Assembly: GCA_905397405.1 (NCBI GenBank)
Contig: CAJPVJ010000104.1
Coordinates: 1-40,002 of the forward strand
Direction: 5' to 3'
Origin: Oppiella nova
Lineage: Eukaryota; Arthropoda; Arachnida; Sarcoptiformes; Oppiidae
DNA: 40,002 nucleotides
The notes below the pieces were generated by a model, which was not told where the DNA came from, did no database searches, and saw only the letters and a list, made by a program, of their open reading frames with translations. Position numbers and translations under genes: made by a program. Positions 20,625 through 30,825 of this stretch are shown in pieces; position 1 is the stretch's first letter, and every line of letters starts with the position of its first letter.

Positions 20625-21296
20625 ACAATTTAAATTAATTATATGATATAATTGCTATTTTAACTTTTTAATCGGATTGGACCAGACAGGTTTATCTTAA
20701 CAATATTTATTCAGTAGCAATATAATATAAAGCAATATTTGGCTGGGGCTTTTTGAGTGAAAAATAAAATTTCCAATATTTCACTTTCATTTATGTATTA
20801 TATTATTTTTTTCGATTATTATTTTATTCGTAATAAAATATAAGATTTTATTATTATAATAATTATTTTGTATTAAATGTCTTTATTTTTGTAATGTAAA
20901 AAATTCATTTAAATTTATAAATATAATCATACATATCATGCAATATTGTAATTAAATCAATTAAACGACCATTATCAAAAAAGTACTTTATTATATAATT
21001 TGTAAAACAACATAAACACTGAATAAATTATTACTATGTATATGTAGCTCTTATTTATGTAATAGGCATAAGGGCTATACTCAGAGATAAAAAAATAAAT
21101 CACTTATTAAAAAAACCCTGAATACATACTGTCTGTATATTCATGTACTGTAATGTAAAGTATATGTATTAACAGTTAGGTGGCTTAAAAACATGGTACA
21201 TTTATATTTTATAAGTACTTTATAAAGTGATTGAGGCAAAAATAAATTAGTTATTGTGTGTCTATACTATCTAATAGTATAAATATTGTTATAAAT
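20625..21296 (+). promoter_or_regulatory. Spacer and 5' flank of array gene B2
   Basis: Contains the conserved block shared with B1. TATAAAGTGATTGA begins at 21221 and TTAGTTATTGTGTGTCTATA follows about 25 bp later. The element-distal portion (20640-20790) matches the B6 3' flank, showing that whole gene-plus-flank units were duplicated. Confidence 0.45.
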
Positions 21297-21849
21297 ATGA
21301 TTAAAGCGTTAGTTTTAATTATCTGTGTGCATGTTGTTTCAATGCAATACCAGTCATACTATGATATATCCGCTGATATCAGGGCAAAAGTTTGTGAATT
21401 CAAAGATTTCAATGATGACAATATACAGAAACTAGTTGTTTGTGATCAGGAATACAATAACCAAACTACACTCATATATGACGAGGTCTGGACAATAATT
21501 GACAATTGAATTCATAATATTTATAATGATTAATAATAATTTCTAAAAATTTATAAATTTATTTAGCATTATAAAACTCTCCGAGCTAATTGCAAATATG
21601 AAAGAAATGCAACATTGCCAACGTTCAACGTGACTAATACCAATTATATGACCAGGATGATGGGTCAATGCAAATATGAGAGCTATAATAAATGCGTGGT
21701 TGAAATGCGGAAAAATCTTCGTGAGAAAATTGACCCAGTCATCAAAATTAAAAAAGTAATTACATAAGAAATTAAAAATTTTAAAATATTTTTATTGCTT
21801 TTAATTATTTTTGTAGGATTGCTATAAAAGTGCGTTGGGATTGGATTAA
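21297..21849 (+). CDS. Secreted six-cysteine protein B2 (three exons)
   Basis: Exons are 21297-21485, 21567-21755 and 21817-21849, phase 0, 136 aa. An in-frame upstream ATG at 21258 exists, but I chose 21297 because MIKALVLIICVHVVS begins the leader shared by all B copies. Cysteines: VCEFKD and VVCDQE in exon 1; ANCKYE, GQCKYE and NKCVVE in exon 2; DCYKSALGLD in exon 3. Glycosylation sequons are NNQT, RNAT and NVTN. The donor of intron 1 is the weak GTCTGG common to the B group. Intact and probably functional. Extracellular role inferred; no known family recognised. Confidence 0.82.
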
Positions 21850-22571
21850 TTTCGTATAACCATGATTAAATTGTTACTATTTTAAAAATAAATAAATTGA
21901 AATATTCTTGTTAAATTGATTTTGATGAGCACACATATTATAAATAAGTGTTTTATTCATATTGATTTCTGTTCCAATACTCTATAATAACTATTTGTTC
22001 CGATGTCGGAGATTTTCTGGAGATTAAGTATGCATACGAATCATGTAATCAGGATCATTTATGCCAACTATTATTTTACTTATAAAAAATTATTCACGTT
22101 TTTAGCAACTTTATTAACTTTTTAATAACTAACTATTTAATGTTTTTTGTATTTTTATACATAAAAAGGCAATGAATTTGTAAATAAATAATAAAATAAA
22201 GGGTTTTTCTAATAATTATTTTGTATTAAATTTATTCATAAATTTTATATCATAAAGACTTTATTTAGATTTATAAATGTGGTCATACTATCATACAGAT
22301 CATGCAATATTGTAATTAAATCAATTAAACAACCTTTTATCAAAAAAGTACTTTATTATATAATTTGCATGACAACATAAACCCTGAATACATAGTGTTT
22401 GTATATTCATGTACTGTAATGTATATGTGTTAACAGTTAAATAGTTTAGGAAAATCTAATACATTCATACTTTATAAGTACCGTATGAGGTNCTAATACA
22501 TTCATACTTTATAAGTACCGTATGAGGTGTTGAGGCAAGACAAATAGTTACTGTGTGTCTATACTATAAAC
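21850..22571 (+). promoter_or_regulatory. Spacer and 5' flank of array gene B3, with an assembly gap base
   Basis: AT-rich. 21857-22240 is closely repeated at 25197-25560, in front of gene B5. A single N at 22492 separates two copies of a 36-bp sequence (22456-22491 and 22493-22528), a join of overlapping contigs. The TATA-like word of B1 and B2 reads CCGTATGAGG here, so the B3 promoter differs. Confidence 0.5.
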
Positions 22572-23107
22572 ATGATTAAAGTTTTAGTTTTAATTTTCTG
22601 TGTGCATGTTGTTTCAATGCAATACCCGCCATATTCTGATATCCCCGCTGATATCAAGGCAAAAGTTTGTGAATTCAATGATTTCAATGACGACAATATA
22701 CAGAAACTAGTTGTTTGTGATCAGGAATACCATAACCAAACTACACCCATATATGACGAGGTCTGGACAATAATTGACAAATTTAATTTATAATATATTT
22801 AATTTCTATCAATTTATTAAGTATTATAAAACTGTCCGAGCTAATTGCAAATATGAAAGAAATGTAACATTGCCAACGTACAACGTGACTAATACCAGGT
22901 ATTTGACCAGGATAATGTATCAATGCAAAGATGAGAGCTATTTTAAATGTGAGGATGAATTGAGGAAAAGTCTTAATGAGAAAATTGATCCAGTCACCAA
23001 AATTAAAAAAGTAATTATACTCTATAAGAAATTAGAATTTTTAATTTTTTTATTACTTTTAATTATTTTTGTAGGATTGCTATAAAAGTGCGTTGGGTTT
23101 AGATTAA
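22572..23107 (+). CDS. Secreted six-cysteine protein B3 (three exons)
   Basis: Exons are 22572-22760, 22822-23010 and 23075-23107, phase 0, 136 aa. Leader MIKVLVLIFCVHVVS, then QYPPYSDIPADIKAKVCEF. Six mature cysteines in the family layout (VCEF, VVCDQ; ANCKYE, YQCKDE, FKCEDE; DCYKSALGLD). Sequons at HNQT, RNVT and NVTN. No lesions. Exon 2 continues open past its donor, which makes it look like a separate 103-codon frame with a hydrophobic tail; the conserved donor GTAATT and the paralogues show that this tail is intronic. Closest relative in the array is B5 at the 5' end. Confidence 0.82.
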
Positions 23108-23864
23108 TTTCTTATGAGCATGATTAAATTGTTTGTATTTCAAAAATTAAAAAAAATATTCTTGTTAAATTGATTTATTACTCGACTATATAATATTGAT
23201 TCACAAATTAAATATTAATCACAAGTAATGTGACATTTAATTAAATAATGTATTAATCTAACTTACTAAACAACCTACAAATGACCTAGGTTTTATAAAA
23301 AAATAAGGCACATTCAATAATTTTATTTATTCCTTAAAGTTTCTGAAAATTTATGTTTCAATTCCTTAATTTCTATTTACAAGTTTTATTAATAAAAGAT
23401 TTTAATTTAATATAATTATTTCAGAAATATCATACGGTACCATGTGGTTAATAAATTATAATTACTTTATACTATTGAACAATACAATGTACTATTGAAT
23501 ATCAATATTTAATATGTAAGCCTGATATACTTTAATGATTTAGATTAGGAGCAATGTAGTAATTTATTCTATAGAGGGTATAATTATTTTTGTTACAAAT
23601 AAAATATTACTTCTGTTAATGAATTTGTCTATTCAATGTTTTTGTTTCCAAATATTAAAAATACTATTAAAAATCAATTTTTGTTTGTTAAGTGTCTGCT
23701 TTATATTTGCAAATAAAAATTTTTAGATTAATAACCTTGATCTCAAACATCATGCAATATTACAATTATTATAACTACTATATTAGATGTTTAATTAGTC
23801 AATGTATAAATAGAAATATTTTACTTATTTTGATACTTTTTAATTTTTAATTAGTTTATAAAAA
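23108..23864 (+). promoter_or_regulatory. Spacer and 5' flank of array gene C1 with TATA box
   Basis: A block starting near 23395 (TATTTCAGAAATATCATACG) recurs in front of C2 (28370 on) and, weaker, C3 (29790 on). TATAAATAG at 23805-23813, 52 bp before the start codon, is present before all three C genes and is a good core promoter candidate. Confidence 0.5.
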
Positions 23865-24429
23865 ATGATCAAAATATTAGCTATAATATTAAGTGTGCAT
23901 GTTTATATTGTGGTTTCAAAGAATTACACCTCGTACTTCACGGGCATATCCGATGATATTAAGGATAAAGTTTGCGATTTAAATGAATTTAAATTCACTA
24001 ACGAAACCCTACAGAAACTCCTAATTTGTGAACAGGAATGGCATAACCTGGTTCACCCTTCATGGTTAGAGGTATTGATAATTATTAATTTAATTTAATT
24101 TTTAGTTTACACTTTAATTGCGTCTATGTTACTTATGCTAGTATAAGAAACATCTAAATGAAACATGCAAACAAAATGGTGATGATACTATCACTATGCC
24201 CATGGCAAACAAGAATGACACGGCAAATATGGTCAGGCTAAAAAATCAGTGTCGAATGGATAGAAAGTATAGATGTCAAAATGTATTGGATAATAATTTG
24301 CATAAGACATGGGAGCCAATAAACAAAATTAGAAATGTAATTATATTATAGAGTAATATTTAATATTATAATAATATTTTTGTATATACCCTTTAGAATT
24401 GCTATAAAAGTGCCCTGGGACTGGATTAG
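23865..24429 (+). CDS. Secreted six-cysteine protein C1 (three exons)
   Basis: Exons are 23865-24071, 24142-24336 and 24397-24429, phase 0, 144 aa. Leader MIKILAIILSVHVYIVVS. Mature cysteines: KVCDLN and LICEQE; ETCKQN, NQCRMD and YRCQNV; NCYKSALGLD. Sequons include NYTS, TNET, LNET and KNDT, so heavy N-glycosylation is possible. The C subfamily has a longer linker in exon 2 than the B subfamily and better splice donors (GAG|GTATTG). Intact. Only about 60 bp separates its stop from the conserved 5' block of B4, an unusually short spacer that may mark a duplication breakpoint or an assembly join. Confidence 0.82.
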
Positions 24430-24526
24430 TTAGTGTACAAGTTTGTCATGATAAAATATTAAAATACATTATATCGATAGTTATTGTGTGTCTATAGTAT
24501 CTAATGATATAAACATTTTTATAAAC

Positions 24527-25059
24527 ATGATTAAAGCGTTAGTTTTAATTTTCTGTGTGCATGTTGTTTCAATGCAATACCAGTCATACTATGATATATC
24601 CGCTGATATCAGGGCAAAAGTTTGTGAATTCAAAGATTTCAATGATGACAATATACAGAAATTAGTTGTTTGTGATCAGGAATACAATAAATAAACACAA
24701 CTTATATATGACGAGGTCTGCACAATAAATGGCAATTTTTATTCATAATATATTTGGTTTCTAAAAATTTATTTAGCATTATAAAACTGTCCGAGCTAAT
24801 TGCAAATTTGAAAGAAATGCAACATTGCCAACGTTCAACGTGACTAATACCAGGTATATGACCAGTATAATGCATCAATGCAAATATGAGAGCTATAAAA
24901 AATGTGAGGCTGAAATATAGAAAACTCATCATGAGAAATTTGATCAAGTCATGAAAATTAAAAAAGTAATTATATAAGAAATTGAAAATTTTAAAATATT
25001 TTTATTGCTTTTAATTATTTTTGTAGGATTGCTATAAAAGTGCGTTGGGATTGGATTAA
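24527..25059 (+). pseudogene. Secreted six-cysteine protein B4, pseudogene
   Basis: Exon-1-like sequence starts at 24527; exon-2-like is 24777-24965; exon 3 is 25027-25059. It is very close to B2 in exon 1. Two nonsense codons are visible: a TAA soon after VVCDQEYN in exon 1, and a TAG late in exon 2 where paralogues have a tryptophan or arginine codon. Splice sites remain. It might yield a truncated secreted peptide of about 55 aa, but loss of function is likelier. Described as it stands; no repaired form is proposed. Confidence 0.78.
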
Positions 25060-26038
25060 TTTCTTATGACCATGATTAAATTGTTACTATTTTAAAAATA
25101 AATAAATTGAAATATTCTTGTTAAATTGATTTACTACTCGTGTGTATAATATTTATTCACAAAATAAGTATAACTAAAGACAAGGTTATGAGATAAACCA
25201 TGATTAAATTGTTACTATTTTAAAAATAAATAAATTGAAATATTCTTGTTAAATTGATTTTGATGAGCACACATATTATAAATAAGTGTTTTATTCATAT
25301 TGATTTCTGTTCCAATACTCTATTTATTGATAAACAAGGCTACAGCCTCTAAAAGACCTCTAATTCATACGTATGCTTAGTACATTAAAAGGTCATTTTT
25401 ATCAAATTTTATTTTACCTATAAATAACTTTTCACGTTTTTAGCAACTTTATTAACTTTTTAATAACTAACTATTTAATGTTTTTTGTATTTTTATACAT
25501 AAAAAGACAATGAATTTGTAAATAAATAATAAAATAAAAGTTTTTTCTAATAATTATGTTTAATTAAATCAATTAAACAACCTTTTATCAAAAAAGTACT
25601 TTATTATATAATTTGCATGACAACATAAACCCTGAATACATAGTGTCTGTATATTCATGTACTGTAATGTATATGTGTTAACAGTTAATAATTAAATCAA
25701 TTAAACAACCTTTTATCAAAAAAGTACTTTATTATATAATTTGCATGACAACATAAACCCTGAATACATAGTGTTTGTATATTCATGTACTGTAATGTAT
25801 ATGTGTTAACAGTTAAATAGTTTAGGAAAATCTAATACATTCATACTTTATAAGTACCGTATGAGGTGTTGAGGCAAGACAAATAGTTACTGTGTGTCTA
25901 TACTATAAACATGATTAAAGTTTTAGTTTTAATTTTCTGTGTGCATGTTGTTTCAATGACTAATACATTCATACTTTATAAGTACCGTATGAGGTGTTGA
26001 GGCAAGACAAATAGTTACTGTGTGTCTATACTATAAAC
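25060..26038 (+). promoter_or_regulatory. Spacer and 5' flank of array gene B5, assembly-damaged
   Basis: This stretch contains three 128-bp-offset repeats: 25069 with 25197 (64 bp shared), 25561 with 25689 (127 bp), and 25832 with 25960 (127 bp). The last repeats the B5 promoter end and the first 48 bases of its coding exon, creating a false start at 25911. The true flank resembles that of B3. Confidence 0.6.
25561..25815. repeat. 127-bp direct repeat (probable assembly overlap)
   Basis: 25561-25687 matches 25689-25815 with one C/T difference and a single A at 25688 between them. Confidence 0.85.
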
Positions 26039-26086
26039 ATGATTAAAGTTTTAGTTTTAATTTTCTGTGTGCATGTTGTTTCAATG
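25832..26086. repeat. 127-bp perfect direct repeat covering the B5 start (probable assembly overlap)
   Basis: 25832-25958 equals 25960-26086, with a single A at 25959 between them. It includes the promoter end and the signal-peptide codons of B5. Confidence 0.88.
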
Positions 26087-26573
26087 ACATACATATCATA
26101 CTTTAATATATCCGCTCATATCATGGCAAAAGATTGTGAATTCAATGATTTAAATGACGACAATATACAGAAACTAGTTATTTGTGATCAGGAATACGAT
26201 AAACAAACTGCACCCATATATGCCGAGGTCTGGACAATAATTGACAATTGAATTCATAATATATTTAATTTCTAAAAATTTATTTAGGCTTCTAAATCTG
26301 TAAGAGCTAATTGCAAACGCGATAGAAATGTAACAGTGTCAACGCACAACGTGACAAATACGAAATATATGACCATGCTAAAGGATGATTGCATGTGTGA
26401 GAGTTATTTGGAATGTAGAAATAAAATTTGGAAAACTCATCTAGAAAATTTGGATCCCGCCAACAAACAAAAAAAAGTAATTTTATTAGAAATTGAAATT
26501 TTAAAAATATTATTTTTATATATTTTTTATTTTTTTGTAGGACTGTTACCAAAATGCATTGGGATTGGCTTAA
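26039..26573 (+). CDS. Secreted cysteine-rich protein B5 (three exons, extra cysteine)
   Basis: Exons are 26039-26227, 26288-26476 and 26541-26573, phase 0, 136 aa. Leader MIKVLVLIFCVHVVS, as in B3. Mature cysteines: KDCEFN and VICDQE; ANCKRD, DDCMCES (two) and LECRNK; DCYQNALGLA. That makes seven, the additional one in CMC. An odd count leaves one thiol free or allows a covalent dimer. It is the most diverged B member: the exon 2 start is ASKS instead of HYKT, and the C-terminal LGLD becomes LGLA. Sequons RNVT and NVTN are kept. Reading frame and splice sites are intact. Confidence 0.8.
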
Positions 26574-27410
26574 TTTCTTATCGCCATGATTAAATTGCTA
26601 ACATCTCAAAAATAAATAAATTTCAATATTCTTGCTAAATTGATTTATTAGTCGACTATATAATATTATATCATATTGATTTATAAGTTACTTATAACTT
26701 AAAAATAATGTATGTTTTAATTTTAATTATGAAATGTTTTATGAAATAAAATAATATTTAACTGAATTATATCTGTATTTTAATTTATTAGGTTTAAATA
26801 TAATAATATTATATCAGAATTGTAAATTATAAGTAATTTTTTATTTTAAAAATCTAATATCACATTTAATATAATTTTTAATTGTTTTAATTTATAAAAT
26901 ATGTTAATTTATTATTATTTGATTAAATTTTTTGTTGACAGGGTAGCTGTCGACCAATAGGCTTGCTTATTTAAAAATTAATCAATAATTGTTAGCTTTA
27001 AATGAGGCAATTATCTATTATCTAGAAAATTTATTGTAATAAAATGTTTTGTAATTTAATTTTAATCACAATAAATATGAATTTTTTTATTTAACTAATT
27101 ATTTTGAATTTATAATATTAAGACATTATTTAGATTTCTAATGTAATCACACATGTCGTGCAATATTATAATTTTATTAATTATACGATTTTTAAAAATG
27201 TATTATTTAATTTGTACCAAGTGTTTTCAAGATCACATAATCCTGAACACATATTATTTGAATGTTCATGTACGCTATATAAATCAAAAACTAAATCGTT
27301 TAGGAAAAACCTAGTACATTTATACTTGAAAAGTGCTGTATAAAGTGGTTGAAGCAAATGAAAGTTATTGTGTATTTATAATATCTAATAATATACATAT
27401 TTTTGTAAAC
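26574..27410 (+). promoter_or_regulatory. Spacer and 5' flank of array gene B6
   Basis: AT-rich. The region 26935-27050 resembles 18500-18620 upstream of B1 (shared AATTAATCAATAATTGTTAG). TATAAAGTGGTTGAAGCAA begins near 27339, with GTTATTGTGTATTTATA after it. No other gene seen. Confidence 0.45.
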
Positions 27411-27950
27411 ATGATTAAAGCTTTAGTTTGTATTTTATGTTTGCATGTTGCTATTTCTGTACAATCCTTTTGCAATTATTTTAATGGAATACCCAGTGAT
27501 ATAAAGGCAAAAGTTTGTGAATTCAATGATTTTAATGATGACAACATACAGAAACTAGTTGTTTGTGATCAGGAATACAATAATCAAACTAAACCCATAT
27601 TTTGCGAGGTCTGGACTATAATTGACAATTTGATCATAATATATTTAATTTCTAAAAATTTATTTAGTATTATAAAACTGCCCAAGCTAATTGCAAATAT
27701 GAAAGAAACGTAACATTGCCAACGCACAACGTGACTAATACCAATTATATGACCAGGATGATGCATCAATGTAAATATGAGAGTATGATTAAATGTAGGA
27801 ATGAAATATGGAAAAGTGTTCATGAGAAATTTGATCAAGTCATGAAAATTAAAAAAGTAATTGTAAAAGAAATTGAAAATTTTAAAATATTTTTATTGCT
27901 TATAATTATTTTTGTAGGATTGCTATAAAAGTTCGTTGGGATTGGATTAA
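27411..27950 (+). CDS. Secreted cysteine-rich protein B6 (three exons, eight cysteines)
   Basis: Exons are 27411-27608, 27668-27856 and 27918-27950, phase 0, 139 aa. Start chosen at MIKALVCILCLHVAISV by alignment to the paralogues. The mature part carries the six family cysteines (VCEF, VVCDQ; ANCKYE, HQCKYE, IKCRNE; DCYKSSLGLD) plus SFCNYF near the N-terminus and IFCEV at the end of exon 1, possibly a fourth disulfide. Sequons NNQT, RNVT and NVTN. Exon 2 and 3 are near-identical in layout to B2. No lesions. Its 3' flank at 28107-28114 is the empty site for the hAT-like insertion seen after B1. Confidence 0.82.
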
Positions 27951-28907
27951 TTTCTTATAACCATGATTAAATTGTTACTATTATATAAATAAATAAATTT
28001 AAATATTCTTGTTAAATTCATTTACTACTCGAGTATATAATATTTATTCACAAAATAAGTATAACTCAAAAGTAATGTAAGGTTTAATGATGAACTGTAT
28101 TAATTAAGTAAAATACAATTTAAATGAATTGTATGATATAATTGCTTTTAAATCGGATAGGACCAGACAGTTATAGTGTTTATGACAGTTTAAATTAAAA
28201 ATATTTAGTCATTAGCAATATAATCTTAAAAAGATAAAGCAATATTTGCTTGGGGCTTTTAGAGTGAAAAATAAGATTTTCAATAGTTCCCTTTCATTTA
28301 TGTATTATATTATTCATTTAAAAATTTATTAAAAATTATAATATTTTCTAGTTACAAGTATTATCAACAAGATTTAAATTTAATATAATTATTTCAGAAA
28401 TATCATACGGTACCATGCGGTTAATAAATTATAATTACTATATAATATTGAACAATACAATGTACTATTGAATATCAATATTTATTGTGTAAGCCTGATA
28501 TACTTTAATGATTTAGACTAGGAACAATGTACTAATTTATTCTATAGAGGTCATGATTATTTTTGTTACAATTAAAATATTAATTCTATTAATCAATTTG
28601 TTTATTCAATGTTTTTGTTTTCAAATATTAAAAATACTATTGAAAATCAATTTTTGTTTGTTAAACGTCTGCTTTATATTTGCAAATAAAAAAAATTTAG
28701 ATTAATAACCTTGATCTCAAACATCATGCAATGTTACAATTATTATAACTACTATAATATATACTATTATAGTATTATAGTATAATAGTATTATACTATT
28801 ATATATAATAGTCTAGTCTATATTAGATTATTAATTAGTCAATGTATAAATAGAAATATTTTACTTATTTTTAATACTTTTTTTTAGTTTTTAATTAGTC
28901 CATAAAA
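27951..28907 (+). promoter_or_regulatory. Spacer and 5' flank of array gene C2 with TATA box and AT palindrome
   Basis: Includes the flank block shared with C1 (28370 on), TATAAATAG at 28845-28853, and a roughly 60-bp AT-rich near-palindromic insertion (about 28753-28818) absent from the C1 flank. Confidence 0.5.
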
Positions 28908-29465
28908 ATGATCAAAATATTAATTATAATATTAAGTGTGCATGTTTATATTGTGTTTTCAAAAAATTACACTGCGTATTTCACGAGCATATCCGATGAC
29001 ATTAAGGATAAAGTTTGCGATTTAAATGACTTTAAATTAACTAATGAAACCATAAATAAGCTTGACATTTGCGAACATGAATGGCATAACCTGGCTAACC
29101 CTTCATTTCGAGAGGTATGGATAATTATATACTGTATCTATTTTTAGTTTACTATATAATTATATGCATTTTACTTATGTTAGTACAAGAAAAATCGAGA
29201 TACACTGTGCAAGATAAATGGTGATGATACTATGCCTATGACACACAAAAGCGACTCGGCACATATGGCTATGCTAAAAAATCAGTGTCGAAGGGATCGA
29301 AAGTATAGATGTCTAAATGTATTGAGTAATAATTTGCATGAGAAATGGGAGCCAATACACAAAATTAGAAATGTAAGTGTATTATAGAATATAATTTAAT
29401 ATTATAACAATATTTTTGTATATACCATTTAGAATTGCTATAAAAGTGCCCTGGGACTGGATTAG
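28908..29465 (+). CDS. Secreted six-cysteine protein C2 (three exons)
   Basis: Exons are 28908-29114, 29184-29372 and 29433-29465, phase 0, 142 aa. Leader MIKILIIILSVHVYIVFS; then KNYTAYFTSISDDIKDKVCD. Cysteines: KVCDLN and DICEHE; TLCKIN, NQCRRD and YRCLNV; NCYKSALGLD. Sequons NYTA and TNET. Very close to C1 in exon 1 and exon 3, more different in the first third of exon 2. Splice sites are strong (GTATGG, GTAAGT). Intact; probably a recent duplicate of C1 together with about 500 bp of flank. Function unknown. Confidence 0.83.
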
Positions 29466-30246
29466 TTAGTGTACAAGTGTGTCATGACAAAATATTAAAA
29501 TACTTTATATTATTTGTTATTTATACAGTAATACTTTAGTTATGTATTACTCATAATTAATTTAGAATATTATTATTATACAAGTATTGGAATAAATATT
29601 TAGCATGAAATAAATTTTGTAAAAATAAAATCAAACTTTTTTGCAATCTATATTAAATTATGATTATTTTAAATTAATAAACATAAAACAAAACATTTGT
29701 AAATATTTTGTAATCAAAAATTTGCTTATCACAAAATTATTAAAGTTTATTAAAAAACATTTAACTTGGTCTATTTAAATTAAATAATTATTTATACAGT
29801 ACCATGTGGCTAATAAATTATAATTAATACAATATAAGTACTAATGTACAATACAATGTACTATTGAATATCAGTATTTATTGAGTGAGACTGATATATT
29901 ATTTCAGTAATTTTAATAAGAAACGATGCGGTATTTTATTATTATAATTATTTTCGTTGCAATTAATATATTTATACTAATACTATGACTGGATTTGTTT
30001 ATTCAATGTTTTTATTTTCAAATATTCAAATACTATTAAAAAATTTATTTGTTAAGTGTCTGCATTATAATAGCAAATAAAAAATTTAGATTAATAACCT
30101 TGATCTCAACCATCATGCAATATTAAAATTGCTATAACTATTGTATTAGATGTTAAACAAGTCTACAGCATGTATAAATAGAAATATATTACTTATTTTA
30201 AATTTGTTTTTTATTTTTTAATTTGTTTGCTAAATTAGTCTATAAA
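29466..30246 (+). promoter_or_regulatory. Spacer and 5' flank of array gene C3
   Basis: Shares CAGTACCATGTGGCTAATAA (29799 on) and later blocks with the C1 and C2 flanks. TATAAATAG at 30173-30181 lies 65 bp before the start codon. Confidence 0.45.
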
Positions 30247-30825
30247 ATGATAAAATTATTGGCTATAATATTATGTGTCCATGCTTATATTGCGGTTTCA
30301 ATGGATCAAATTGAGTTTTTCTGGGGCACCATACCCTTTGACATAAAGACCAGGATTTGTGATTTAAATGAATTCAGTGATGAAAACGTACAAAAACTCG
30401 TGAATTGTGTGCAAGAATTTCGTAACCAATCAAAATCTATAGGCGAAGAGGTGTTGATAATTAAATTTTATATGTTTTTAAATTATATCTAATGTTTAGT
30501 GTACTATGTAATTGTATACATCTTGCTTATGTTAGTACAAGAAAGATGTGAATGCATCTTGCACGAGTGATAACATTGGTAACCAAACAATCACTAGACT
30601 TATTCACAACAAAAATGACACGTCAAATATGGCCATGCTACAATGGAGTTGCCAATGGGATAAAAAGTATAAGTGTAAGAAAGTGGCGCGTAAGCGTATG
30701 ATGGAGAAAATTGATTCAGCCAGCAAAATTAGAAATGTAATTATATTGGGGAATAAAATTTAATATAATATTTTTTTGCATATCGTATTTAGGACTGCTA
30801 TAAAAGTGCAACGGGACTGGATTAG
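30247..30825 (+). CDS. Secreted six-cysteine protein C3 (three exons), last array copy
   Basis: Exons are 30247-30450, 30536-30736 and 30793-30825, phase 0, 145 aa. An upstream in-frame ATG at 30223 would add MFAKLVYK; I prefer 30247 because it gives the family leader MIKLLAIILCVHAYIAVS. Cysteines: RICDLN and VNCVQE; ASCTSD, WSCQWD and YKCKKV; DCYKSATGLD. Sequons RNQS, VNAS, GNQT and KNDT. Exon 2 is longest here because of an insertion before KNDTSNMAML. It is the most diverged C member, intact, and ends the array. Downstream DNA shows no further copy. Confidence 0.82.

Noticed and set aside
22774-23085. Separate 103-codon gene with a hydrophobic C-terminus
   Set aside because: It is exon 2 of B3 read through its donor into the second intron. 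The paralogues show the conserved splice.
24702-24947. Minus-strand frames opposite exon 2 of the B genes (also at 19229, 26307 and 27584)
   Set aside because: Antisense shadows of conserved coding exons. They recur only because the sense exons are paralogous.
25911-25958. An extra B-type first exon before B5 (a twelfth gene)
   Set aside because: It is the first half of the 127-bp repeat 25832/25960 and stops abruptly at the repeat edge, so it is very likely an assembly duplicate of the B5 start.
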